Shown: in pieces, positions 25,735 through 32,669 of the stretch | Position numbering within the stretch: position 1 is the stretch's first letter | Layout of the letters: every line of letters starts with the position of its first letter | From: VRUE01 sp963704505 | GTDB lineage: Bacteria > Actinomycetota > Thermoleophilia > Solirubrobacterales > 70-9 | Assembly: GCA_963704505.1 (NCBI GenBank) | Contig: OY969912.1 | Span: forward strand, 2,542,001 to 2,606,000 | Direction of reading: 5' to 3' | Length of the DNA stretch: 64,000 nucleotides | Translations under genes and position numbers: made by a program | Notes under the pieces: model-generated | Told to the model about the DNA's origin: nothing | Database searches by the model: none | The model's input: the letters and a program-made list of their open reading frames with translations, nothing else

Positions 25735-26135
25735 CGGAGGCCGCGCTCGCTCGCACCCCTGTCCGGAGGCGACGCGGCCAGGGACTCCATGACCATCTCC
25801 TGCAGCCCGAGCATCTCGCCCTCGTCCGTCTCGTGGTCGTAGCCGCAGAGGTGGAGAACGCCGTGGACGGCGGCCTCGGTGACGTCGGTGCAGTGCTCGG
25901 GGCAGATCGCGACGTCGCCGAGCTCACGCGGGCCGGGGGTCGGGTCGGATTCGTCGACCGGGAAGGCGAGGACGTCGGTCGGCTCGTTCTTGCCGCGGTG
26001 GTCGCGGTTGAGCACGCGGATGCGATCCTCGTCGACCAGCTCGAGCGCCAGGTGGCCGTCCTCGACCCCGGCGGCCGCGAGGGCGGCGACGACGGGCCCG
26101 CGCAGGCTCTCGGGCACTTCCAGCTCGAGTGTCAA
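25731..26135 (-). CDS. ybeY: Endoribonuclease YbeY (rRNA maturation)
   Basis: A 134-residue metalloprotein acting in 16S rRNA 3'-end maturation and ribosome quality control. The zinc motif is HGVLHLCGYDHETDEGEM, with three His in the H-x3-H-x5-H pattern. NRDHRGKNEPTDVLAFP is also typical. The start codon is TTG 26135, overlapping the phoH stop as TTGA, and its stop overlaps the era start. Confidence 0.96.
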   Translation of the reverse strand: MTLELEVPESLRGPVVAALAAAGVEDGHLALELVDEDRIRVLNRDHRGKNEPTDVLAFPVDESDPTPGPRELGDVAICPEHCTDVTEAAVHGVLHLCGYDHETDEGEMLGLQEMVMESLAASPPDRGASERGLR

Positions 26136-27112
26136 GGGCGCGTCGTCGGCCCGTGTTCGGCTCGGGCGCCGGCGTGAGCGTGTGCGTCGTAGGCGGCGAC
26201 GATCCGCTGCACGAGCTTGTGGCGGACGACGTCCTCGCCGCCGAAGTTGACGAAGGAGATGTCCTTGACGTCGTCGAGGATGTCGCGGACGGCGACCAGC
26301 CCGGAGCGCTGATCTGTGGGCAGGTCGATCTGGGTGACGTCGCCGGTGACGACCATGCGGGAGTTGAAGCCGAGCCTGGTCAGGAACATCTTCATCTGCT
26401 CGGGGCTGGTGTTCTGCGCCTCGTCGAGGATCACGAAGGAGTCGTTGAGGGTGCGGCCGCGCATGAAGGCGAGGGGGGCGACCTCGATCACCCCGCGCTC
26501 GAAATAGCCATTGACGCGGTCGGGGTCGAGCATGTCGTAGAGGGCATCGAAGAGCGGCCGCAGGTAGGGGTCTACCTTGGCCTGGATGTCGCCGGGCAGG
26601 AAGCCGAGGCTCTCCCCCGCCTCGACCGCCGGCCGGGTGAGGATGATCCGCTGCACTTCGCCCTCGCCGAGGGCATGGGCGGCCATCGCGACGGCGAGGA
26701 AAGTCTTGCCGGTCCCCGCCGGGCCGATGCCGAAGGTGATCGTCTGCCGGCGGATCGAGTCGACGTAGCGTTTCTGGTTGACCGTCTTCGGCGCGATCTT
26801 GCTGTTGCGGTGGCGCCAGACGACGTCCTCGAGGATCTCGGCCGGGCTCTGCTCGGCATCGAGGGCGCCGGTCACGGCCTGGATCGTCCCCGGCGCCACG
26901 TCATGCCCCTGCTCGATCAACTCGACCAGCTCGTCGACGACGGTCGCCGCGGTCTGCACGTCGCCGGAGTCGCCGTCGAGGGTGAGGACGTTGCCGCGCA
27001 GGTGAAGGTCCACATCGCCGAGGTGGCCGCGAAGCTCGCGGAGAACCGCGTCCTCGGATCCGGCCAGCTCGGCGGCGACCGTGTTGTCGAGAGTCAGCTG
27101 CCTACGCGCCAA
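26132..27112 (-). CDS. PhoH-family ATPase
   Basis: A 326-residue PhoH protein. The Walker A motif is GIGPAGTGKTFLAVAMAA, and Walker B lies in SFVILDEAQNTSPEQMKMF. Flanking family blocks are IILTRPAVEAGESLGFLPGD and SRMVVTGDVTQIDLP. The N-terminal ~90 residues include a KH-like region before the ATPase. PhoH proteins are thought to act with YbeY on RNA, consistent with the gene order. The start is TTG 27112, overlapping the yqeY stop by 11 bases. Confidence 0.95.
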   Translation of the reverse strand: MARRQLTLDNTVAAELAGSEDAVLRELRGHLGDVDLHLRGNVLTLDGDSGDVQTAATVVDELVELIEQGHDVAPGTIQAVTGALDAEQSPAEILEDVVWRHRNSKIAPKTVNQKRYVDSIRRQTITFGIGPAGTGKTFLAVAMAAHALGEGEVQRIILTRPAVEAGESLGFLPGDIQAKVDPYLRPLFDALYDMLDPDRVNGYFERGVIEVAPLAFMRGRTLNDSFVILDEAQNTSPEQMKMFLTRLGFNSRMVVTGDVTQIDLPTDQRSGLVAVRDILDDVKDISFVNFGGEDVVRHKLVQRIVAAYDAHAHAGARAEHGPTTRP

Positions 27113-27533
27113 GCTTCTCTCGCACCGCCGCGCTCACTCGCTTGCCGTCGGCGCGGCCGCCGACCTTCGGCATCAGCGCCGACATCACCTGGCCCATCTG
27201 CTTCTGCTCGCTGGCGCCGGTCTCCTCGACCGCGGCGGCGACCAGCTCGGTGAGCTCATCGTCGGAGAGCTGCTGGGGAAGGTAGCCCTCGATCATCTCC
27301 GCCTCGGAGCGCTCCGCGGCGGCCTGCTCCTCGCGACCGGCCTTCTCGTAGGCCTCGGCGGCCTCTATTCGCTTCTTGCGCTCGCGCTGGAGGACGGCGA
27401 CCTCGTCGCCGTCGCCGAGCTTGGCCTCCTTCTGCAGCGAATCGACGATCAGCCGCAGCGCCGAGACACGCTCGCGCTCGCCGGCCTTCATGGCCGTGCG
27501 AACGTCCGCCTGTGCCTGCTCGAGAGCGCTCAT
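27102..27533 (-). CDS. GatB/YqeY domain-containing protein
   Basis: A 143-residue helical protein. MKAGERERVSALRLIVDSLQ at the N-terminus, GYLPQQLSDDELTELV in the middle, and MGQVMSALMPKVGGRADGKR at the end match YqeY, which shares its fold with the tail domain of GatB. In other bacteria it is linked to tRNA-dependent amidation by fold only; the role is unclear. ATG 27533 overlaps the murI stop (TGATG); a TTG one codon earlier is possible. Confidence 0.93.
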   Translation of the reverse strand: MSALEQAQADVRTAMKAGERERVSALRLIVDSLQKEAKLGDGDEVAVLQRERKKRIEAAEAYEKAGREEQAAAERSEAEMIEGYLPQQLSDDELTELVAAAVEETGASEQKQMGQVMSALMPKVGGRADGKRVSAAVREKLGA

Positions 27534-28345
27534 CAAGAAGAAGGGTAGTCGGCGCCGATCTCCACCCGCTCGACCCCGCCGAGCGGCATCTGCAGGAAGC
27601 GGGTCCCGAGCTTGCGGAAGGACTCGGTCTCACCGCTGCAGAGGAAGCGGTAGTCGCCCTCGCCTCCCGGCGCGCGGGCGAGGCCGCCCGCCTCGAGGGT
27701 GCGCTGAACCGCGGCGGCGACCGCGTGGCCGCCGCTGACCAGGCGCACGTCCCGGCCGAGGATCCTCTGCAGCATCGGCGCGACCAGCGGGTAGTGCGTG
27801 CAGCCGAGGATCAGCGTGTCGACCTCGGCCTGCTTGAGCGGCGCGCAGTACGCGCGCGCCATCTCCAACACCCCATCGTCGAACGGGGAACCCTCCTGGA
27901 TGAAGGGCGCCAGGTCGGGGGCCTCGACCTCGGTCACCTCGAGCGCCCGCCCCTGCGACTCGAGCGCCCGGTGGTAGGCGCCGCTCTTGACCGTGTTCGG
28001 AGTCGCCAGAACGCCGACCTTGCCGGACTCGGTGATCGCCGCCGCGATCTCGGCCTGCGGCTCGACCACCGGGACGACCTCGACTCCGTGGGCGGCGGCG
28101 ACCTCGCGGGCGACGTCGGTGCCGATCGAGGTCGCCGTGTTGCAGGCGATGACCAGCATCTTTGCCTCGGCGCCGTCGCCGAGCAGCAGCTCGGAGATCG
28201 CCCGGATGCGGTCGCGCAGCAGCTCCGGGTCGCGGGTCCCGTAGGGGAAAAGCTCGGTGTCGCCCAGGTAGACGAAGTCCTCCTCGGGCAGCGAAACCAG
28301 GCACTCATGGAGGACGGTCAGGCCGCCCACCCCCGAGTCGAACAT
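27533..28345 (-). CDS. murI: Glutamate racemase
   Basis: A 270-residue enzyme making D-glutamate for peptidoglycan. It begins almost directly with MFDSGVGGLTVLHECL, carries the first catalytic Cys in MLVIACNTATSIG and the second in LILGCTHYPLVAPML, and has VGVLATPNTVKSGAYHRAL. ATG 28345 is the only standard start; homologues usually have a few more N-terminal residues, and an in-frame ATA codon or other non-standard start upstream cannot be excluded. It lies 20 bp after the DUF2269 gene. Confidence 0.95.
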   Translation of the reverse strand: MFDSGVGGLTVLHECLVSLPEEDFVYLGDTELFPYGTRDPELLRDRIRAISELLLGDGAEAKMLVIACNTATSIGTDVAREVAAAHGVEVVPVVEPQAEIAAAITESGKVGVLATPNTVKSGAYHRALESQGRALEVTEVEAPDLAPFIQEGSPFDDGVLEMARAYCAPLKQAEVDTLILGCTHYPLVAPMLQRILGRDVRLVSGGHAVAAAVQRTLEAGGLARAPGGEGDYRFLCSGETESFRKLGTRFLQMPLGGVERVEIGADYPSS

Positions 28346-28365
28346 CGCTATCGGGGAAGTGGCGT

Positions 28366-28863
28366 CTATAGGAACGGCTTGTACGTCATGAAGAAGATCG
28401 TGACGATGACGACCACGCCGGCGAGGGTGCCGACCTGGCCGATCCGCTTTCCGACCGCTTCGAACTCGGGGCTGAGCGTGTCGCCCGCCTCGAGGTCGCG
28501 CTCGGCCAGCGCCTTGGCCTTTCGCACTTGGGGCGTGAAGAAGGCGTGTTGAAGGGCGAGCAGCAGCGCCCAGGCGAGGAAGCCGACACTGATGAAGGCC
28601 TCGTTCGTGTCCCAGTCGCCGTCGATCAAAAGATAGAAGGCGGCGGCGAGCACCAGCAGCATCCCGGGGTTGACCAGGTACTTGTCGCACTTCTGGACCC
28701 CGGCGAGGATCGCGGGGGTGGCTCGCGGGTACTGCGGGGCTACGGAGAAGAACAGCGCGTAGCCGAAGGTGGGCCCGAACGCCAGCACGACCGCGAGGAT
28801 GTGCAGAAAGAGCGCAAATTTGTAGCCGTTGCTGCCGACGACCGCGAGCATCGGCGAAAACAT
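28366..28863 (-). CDS. Integral membrane protein, DUF2269-like
   Basis: About 165 residues with four predicted helices: FALFLHILAVVLAFGPTFGYA, LLVLAAAFYLLI, FISVGFLAWALLLALQHAF and LAGVVVIVTIFFMTY. The N-terminal FLHILAVVLAFGPTF pattern is typical of DUF2269 proteins, whose function is unknown. ATG 28863 or 28851 could be the start; earlier in-frame codons fall in a hairpin region. It lies in the hrcA-era gene string between prmA and murI. Confidence 0.75.
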   Translation of the reverse strand: MFSPMLAVVGSNGYKFALFLHILAVVLAFGPTFGYALFFSVAPQYPRATPAILAGVQKCDKYLVNPGMLLVLAAAFYLLIDGDWDTNEAFISVGFLAWALLLALQHAFFTPQVRKAKALAERDLEAGDTLSPEFEAVGKRIGQVGTLAGVVVIVTIFFMTYKPFL

Positions 28864-28903
28864 ACCCGCGCCGTCGGCGGCTTGGCTCCCTGGGCTTTGT
28901 GAG

Positions 28904-28948
28904 CGATTGGCTCCTTTTTCGCCTATAGGGCGACTAAGGCGCCAATCG
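28904..28948 (-). terminator. Nested hairpin after prmA
   Basis: CGATTGGC and GCCAATCG (8 bp perfect) enclose a smaller CGCC/GGCG stem around TATA at 28920-28932. On the minus strand the prmA stop falls inside the outer pair, and the inner hairpin is followed by AAAAA rather than T. Probably an attenuator or RNA end rather than a classic terminator. Confidence 0.4.
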
Positions 28949-29827
28949 GGGCGCATGGTGGAGGAGGAGCGCCGCCCAATCGCCGTCGAGGCGCCGGTCG
29001 CTCTCGACGAATCCCGCCGGCGCGAACACCGCGGCCGTCCCGTCGAGCTCGTCGGGAAGCAGGCCGGAGAGGATGAGCGTGGCGGGTGCCGGGGGAGGAC
29101 TAGAACGAGCCTTCTCCTCGCTGTTGCTCGGGCGAGTCTTCCCCGGCCCCCGATCAGGCGTCATCAAGGCGGCCAGGTCTTTGAGCACGGGAGCCGTCAT
29201 GTTGGCGACGACCGTCGGTGCAAGGTCGGGCAGCGCCTGGCGCAGGTCAGCCCGCTCGAAGGTCACGTCGACGCCGTTGATGGCGGCGTTGGCGGTCGCC
29301 GCCTCGATCGCCGGGGCCTCGTGGTCGTAGCCGTTGACGGGGTCCCAGCCAAGCTTCGCCGCGGCAATCGCAAGAACGCCGGAGCCGCTGCCCAGGTCGG
29401 TCAGAGCACCGCTCTCGCCGTCGGCGGCCAGCTCGATCAGGAGCTCGAGGCAGAGCCGGGTCGTCGGGTGGGCGCCCGTGCCGAAGGCGCGGCCGGGGTC
29501 GATGACGACATCGACGGCACCGTGCCGGGGCTTCTCCCAGGAGGGGCGCAGCCAGAGGCTGCCGCCGACCAACAGCGGCTTGTGGAAGTCCTGCCAGCGG
29601 TCGGCCCAGTCGTCGGGGATCTCGGTCGAGACGACCTCGACCAGGCCATCGCCCGCCGCGGCCTCGACTTCGCCCAGCTCCGGCAGCTCGCCCTCGCCGC
29701 CGTAGATCGCGTACTCGACGTAATCGGGCCCGCGCTCCTCCTCGACCCCGTTCGGCGCCAGCACGACCAGCTCGGCGAGGACGAGCTCGGCCTGCTCGGG
29801 ACGACACCTGACCGCGAGGCGGATCAA
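28934..29827 (-). CDS. prmA: Ribosomal protein L11 methyltransferase
   Basis: A 297-residue SAM enzyme methylating L11. PGRAFGTGAHPTTRLCLELL precedes motif I (LTDLGSGSGVLAIAAAKLG), then GYDHEAPAIEAATANAAING and VVANMTAPVLKDLAALM. The start is TTG 29827, overlapping the dnaJ stop (TTGA). About residues 222-249 form an unusual Pro/Ser/Arg/Glu-rich insert (from TPDRGPGKTRP to PPPAPAT) between two core strands (DLAALM and LILSGLL), where homologues have a short turn. This insert is DNA-similar to the 5' end of trpA. Confidence 0.95.
   Translation of the reverse strand: MIRLAVRCRPEQAELVLAELVVLAPNGVEEERGPDYVEYAIYGGEGELPELGEVEAAAGDGLVEVVSTEIPDDWADRWQDFHKPLLVGGSLWLRPSWEKPRHGAVDVVIDPGRAFGTGAHPTTRLCLELLIELAADGESGALTDLGSGSGVLAIAAAKLGWDPVNGYDHEAPAIEAATANAAINGVDVTFERADLRQALPDLAPTVVANMTAPVLKDLAALMTPDRGPGKTRPSNSEEKARSSPPPAPATLILSGLLPDELDGTAAVFAPAGFVESDRRLDGDWAALLLHHAPRLAP
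29081..29140 (-). repeat. Coding palindromic element, copy in prmA
   Basis: In-frame insert inside PrmA. On the gene strand it shares CGAGCAACAGCG, GGAG and GGCTCG with the start of trpA, followed by related CCCCCGGCACCC sequence. CGAGC and GCTCG are inverted ends. It encodes PSNSEEKARSSPPPAP. Confidence 0.65.
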
Positions 29828-30501
29828 CCGAAGGCGCGGCGCACTCGCGAGAAGAAGCTCTCCTCGCCCGCGCCGCCGCGAGCGGAGCGGAAGTTGCGCT
29901 CCTCGAGCGTCTCCCCCAGCTTGCGGGCCAGCTCCTGCTGCTCCTCGCTGAGGTCGCCCGGGACGACGACGTGGACGACGATGACCATGTCTCCGGGCGG
30001 GCCGCCGTTGGCGCCGGGCATGCCCGCACCGCGCAGCGCGTACTGGGTGCCGTGTTGGGTCCCGGCCGGAAGCTCGATCTCGCGCTCTCCCTCTTGGCCG
30101 GGAATCGTCACCGAGGTCCCCAGCATCGCCTCGACCGCGGTGATCTCGGCTGCATGGACGAGGTCCTGGCCGCGCACCGGGCCGCGCTGAAATTGAAAGC
30201 GGATTCCCTCGCCGGAGAAGAAGGCCTGGAAGATGTCGTCGATCGAGCCGAAGCCGGCGCCGGGGGCGAAGCCGTTGCCGCGCAACCCCTCGTGCCCGTA
30301 CGCGTCGTAGGCGCGGCGGCGCTCGCTGTCCGAGAGCACCTCGTAGGCTTCCGCCGCCTCCTTGAACTTCTCCTCTGCGTCGGGGTCGTGGTCGTTGACG
30401 TCGGGATGGAGCTCGCGGGCCAGGCGGCGAAACGCGGTCTTCACCTCGCCCTGGTTGGCGTCGCGGGCGACGCCCAGCACCTCGTAGTAGTCACGGGGCA
30501 T
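29824..30501 (-). CDS. dnaJ: Short DnaJ-type co-chaperone lacking the zinc finger
   Basis: A 225-residue protein. The J domain (1-~70) is intact: YYEVLGVARDANQGEVKTAF, the HPD motif in ELHPDVND, and EAYEVLSDSERRRAYD. A short Gly/Phe region follows (GNGFAPGAGFGSIDDIF), then a C-terminal beta domain (AEITAVEAMLGTSVTIPG; ELPAGTQHGTQYALRGAGMP; GDMVIVVHVVVPGDLSEEQ). The four CxxCxGxG repeats of canonical DnaJ are absent and the length is ~150 residues shorter. It is coupled to hrcA (5-bp gap) and prmA (overlap). It likely stimulates DnaK; there is no dnaK here. Confidence 0.93.
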   Translation of the reverse strand: MPRDYYEVLGVARDANQGEVKTAFRRLARELHPDVNDHDPDAEEKFKEAAEAYEVLSDSERRRAYDAYGHEGLRGNGFAPGAGFGSIDDIFQAFFSGEGIRFQFQRGPVRGQDLVHAAEITAVEAMLGTSVTIPGQEGEREIELPAGTQHGTQYALRGAGMPGANGGPPGDMVIVVHVVVPGDLSEEQQELARKLGETLEERNFRSARGGAGEESFFSRVRRAFG

Positions 30502-30506
30502 CTGCG

Positions 30507-31541
30507 TCAGCCGCCGTAGACCGTCTCGCAGTAGCGGGAGAGCTCGAGCGCCGCGCCGCGGACCGAGGCGATCGCGGTCGCGTAGTCCATCCTCAGCGGC
30601 CCGACCACGCCGACCGCGCCCAGGTTGCGATGAGCGAGGCCATAGTTGGCTCCGACGAAGCTGACCGAGCGCAGCTCGGGCTGCGGGTTCTCATCCCCGA
30701 TCCACAGGTAGACGGAGCGCTGGTCGAGCGCAGAGCGCAGCATCCGCAGGACGCTGGCCCGCCCCTCGAGGGCGGTCATCAGCTTGTCCGCCCTGGGTAG
30801 GTCGGCTGCGTGCGAATCGGAGAGCAGCCGGGCCGCGCCTTCGACGTAGAGGGTGTCGCCGGCGGCGTCCCCCTCGAAGCTCGCGAACGCCGGCGCCAGG
30901 GCGCCGAGGAACTCCGACTCGAGGACGCCGAGCTCGGGGTCGTCGAGCCGGTCGGCGATGCGCCGGGCGCCGATGCCCATTCCCGCCAGCGACTCGTTCA
31001 GGTAGCTCGAGGCCCACTCGACCAGGCCCGAATCGACGGCCGAACCGAAGTCGAAGACGCGCTTGGCCACGGCGCCGTTGGAGGCGATCGCGACGACCAT
31101 CACCTGCGAGGGGCGCAGGCGCAGGACCTCGACCCGGTGGATGGTCGCGGCGACGGTCTCCGGCGGCGCGGTCGCCAGCGCCACGAGATCGGTCACCTGG
31201 GCGAGCGCCGCGGTCGTCTCGCGCATCGCCTCGTCGACCTCCCGCCGCAGCCTCGAGAGCTCCAGCTCGACACCGCCTGAACCGGGGCCTGGCTGGCCGC
31301 TTTCGAGCAGGACATCGACGTAGAGCCGGTAGCCCGAGTCGGTGGGGACCCGGCCGGCGGAGGTGTGCGGATGGGTGAGGTAGCCGGCTGCCTCGAGCGC
31401 CGCCAGCTCGGCGCGCACCGTCGAAGGCCCCCAATCGACCTCGGACCGCTCGGCGATCTCCTTCGACCCCACCGGCCTCGCGGATGCCAGGTAGGCATCG
31501 ACGACCATCCGAAGAATCAGCTCTTGACGAGGCGACAGCAT
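30507..31541 (-). CDS. hrcA: Heat-inducible transcription repressor HrcA
   Basis: A 344-residue repressor. The N-terminal winged helix is MLSPRQELILRMVVDAYLAS with PVGSKEIAERSEVDWGPSTVRAEL split over residues 20-45. The GYLTHPHTSAGRVPTDSGYR motif is diagnostic. The C-terminal domain ends VVGPLRMDYATAIASV. HrcA binds the CIRCE operator; no CIRCE sequence was found in the ~100 bases upstream of this gene, so targets must be elsewhere. ATG 31541 chosen over an earlier in-frame start because MLSPRQ is the usual beginning. Confidence 0.96.
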   Translation of the reverse strand: MLSPRQELILRMVVDAYLASARPVGSKEIAERSEVDWGPSTVRAELAALEAAGYLTHPHTSAGRVPTDSGYRLYVDVLLESGQPGPGSGGVELELSRLRREVDEAMRETTAALAQVTDLVALATAPPETVAATIHRVEVLRLRPSQVMVVAIASNGAVAKRVFDFGSAVDSGLVEWASSYLNESLAGMGIGARRIADRLDDPELGVLESEFLGALAPAFASFEGDAAGDTLYVEGAARLLSDSHAADLPRADKLMTALEGRASVLRMLRSALDQRSVYLWIGDENPQPELRSVSFVGANYGLAHRNLGAVGVVGPLRMDYATAIASVRGAALELSRYCETVYGG

Positions 31542-31571
31542 GCTTCGAAGTCTAGGAGGGCCGGCGGGTGG

Positions 31572-31621
31572 CCCCTCCCAAGACACTCAAGCGAGGCTCC
31601 TGCCGAGCGTTTTGGGAGGGG
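31572..31621. repeat. Two-stem hairpin repeat, copy 2 (terminator-like, after the MaoC gene)
   Basis: Outer 13-bp stem (31572-31584 with 31609-31621, one wobble), the same one-sided ACTCAA bulge as at 14120-14171, and an inner 7-base stem GCGAGGC/GCCGAGC containing a tandem G-A pair with loop TCCT. It lies 18 bases after the stop of the downstream MaoC-fold gene on the minus strand and upstream of hrcA. Confidence 0.75.
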
Positions 31622-31639
31622 TCGCTTGCCGGCCCCGCC

Positions 31640-32032
31640 TCAGACCTCTAGTTCAGCCTCTGCATTACGGATCGTCTGATTGTCGCCCTGGGCAGCGACG
31701 GTGTCGATCGTGACCCGGTCGCCATCGACGGATTTCACCGTGCCGGTGACGACGATCTCGGTCTCGGGAGCGCCCATGCCCCGGAACTGGACCGAGAGCT
31801 TCTTCAGGGACCGGGGGTCTCCCCCGCCGGCGCCTTCGGCGTTGGCGCGGGCGACCAGGCCCATCATGTAGAGGCCGTGCAGGATCGTCCCCGGCAGGCC
31901 GACGGCTTTGGCGAAGTCGGGGTCGATGTGAATCGGGTTGAAGTCGCCTGAGGCGCCCGCGTAGCGGTTGGTCAGGTACTTGTCGGGCGTCACCCGCAGC
32001 TCCGGAATCCGGTCTCCCTCGGAAAGGCTCAT
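31640..32032 (-). CDS. MaoC-fold dehydratase (hydratase subunit 2)
   Basis: A 130-residue hot-dog protein. The hydratase-2 motif lies in YAGASGDFNPIHIDPDFA (Asp/His) followed by GLPGTILHGLYMMGL. With the preceding gene it forms a two-subunit (R)-specific hydratase like actinobacterial HadA/HadB, which dehydrates 3-hydroxyacyl-ACP or -CoA in fatty-acid elongation. ATG 32032 overlaps the stop of the partner gene by one base (TGATG). Substrate chain length is not predictable from sequence. Confidence 0.9.
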   Translation of the reverse strand: MSLSEGDRIPELRVTPDKYLTNRYAGASGDFNPIHIDPDFAKAVGLPGTILHGLYMMGLVARANAEGAGGGDPRSLKKLSVQFRGMGAPETEIVVTGTVKSVDGDRVTIDTVAAQGDNQTIRNAEAELEV

Positions 32033-32472
32033 CAGACCCCCCTGACGATGCTGGTCCAGGTGCCCTTGACGACCTGCTCGCCGTTCTGGTTCACCGCGTT
32101 GGTCTCGAAGATGTAGAAGCCCTTGCCGTCCTTCTCGAAGATCTCCGCGACCCTGGCGCTGGTCGAGATCACGTCACCGGAGCAGGCCGGCTCCTCCCAC
32201 TCGAAGACCTGGCTGCCGTGGACCATGGCGGCGAAGTTCATGCCGACCTCGTCATCGAACATCGCCGGGCCGACCGCGGGCGAGGAGTAGACGACGCAGA
32301 ACATCGGCGGCGCGACGACGTCGCGATAGCCGGCCCCCTTGGCCGCCTCGCGGTCGAAGTGGACCGGGTTCTCGATCCCGAGCACGCGCGCGTACTCGCC
32401 GATCTTCTCCTTGCCCACCTCGTACGTGGTGGTCGGAAACTCTTTGCCCACCGCCTCGGTCTTGATCGCCAT
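32032..32472 (-). CDS. MaoC N-terminal-type dehydratase (hydratase subunit 1)
   Basis: A 146-residue FAS1-dehydratase-like protein: KEFPTTTYEVGKEKIGEYAR at the start, ENPVHFDREAAKGAGYRDVV, VAPPMFCVVYSSPAVGP, and MVHGSQVFEWEEPACSGDVI. It resembles HadA/HadC, the non-catalytic or substrate-binding half of the mycobacterial-type dehydratase. First gene of a pair, with a dispersed repeat upstream (32499-32666). Confidence 0.88.
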   Translation of the reverse strand: MAIKTEAVGKEFPTTTYEVGKEKIGEYARVLGIENPVHFDREAAKGAGYRDVVAPPMFCVVYSSPAVGPAMFDDEVGMNFAAMVHGSQVFEWEEPACSGDVISTSARVAEIFEKDGKGFYIFETNAVNQNGEQVVKGTWTSIVRGV

Positions 32473-32498
32473 GGCCGGGAACCCTAAGCGATCGGCGA

Positions 32499-32516
32499 AT
32501 CAGCGAGCGTCACGAT
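32499..32516. repeat. Short ATCAGCGA-box, partial copy
   Basis: An 18-base box (ATCAGCGAGCGTCACGAT) that recurs, with one change, at 32572-32589 and 34658-34675 at the beginning of the 99-bp repeat. Lies in the 197-bp gap between lepA and the MaoC pair. Confidence 0.6.
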
Positions 32517-32567
32517 TCCGGTTCAGGTCGAGCGACCGAGGTTCTCTGCCCGATTCTCTACCAGGAG

Positions 32568-32666
32568 ACCGATCAGCGAACGTCACGATCTGAGTCTCCG
32601 TGAGCGGCGCCCAGTCGCCGATTGCCGCCATCCCCGGAAGCGGAGCTGAGGAGATGGCGGTTTGTG
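32568..32666. repeat. 99-bp dispersed repeat, copy 1 (3' of lepA)
   Basis: Same length as 34654-34752 and identical except for about ten positions, most in a 10-base variable core. Contains the perfect inverted repeat CCGCCATC / GATGGCGG (32625-32632 and 32653-32660) and ends three bases before the lepA stop codon. Likely serves as lepA terminator. Confidence 0.8.
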
Positions 32667-32669
32667 TTC

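Noticed and set aside
31542..31639. CIRCE heat-shock operator upstream of hrcA
   Set aside because: The inverted repeat there is the ACTCAA hairpin; the TTAGCACTC/GAGTGCTAA pattern is not present.
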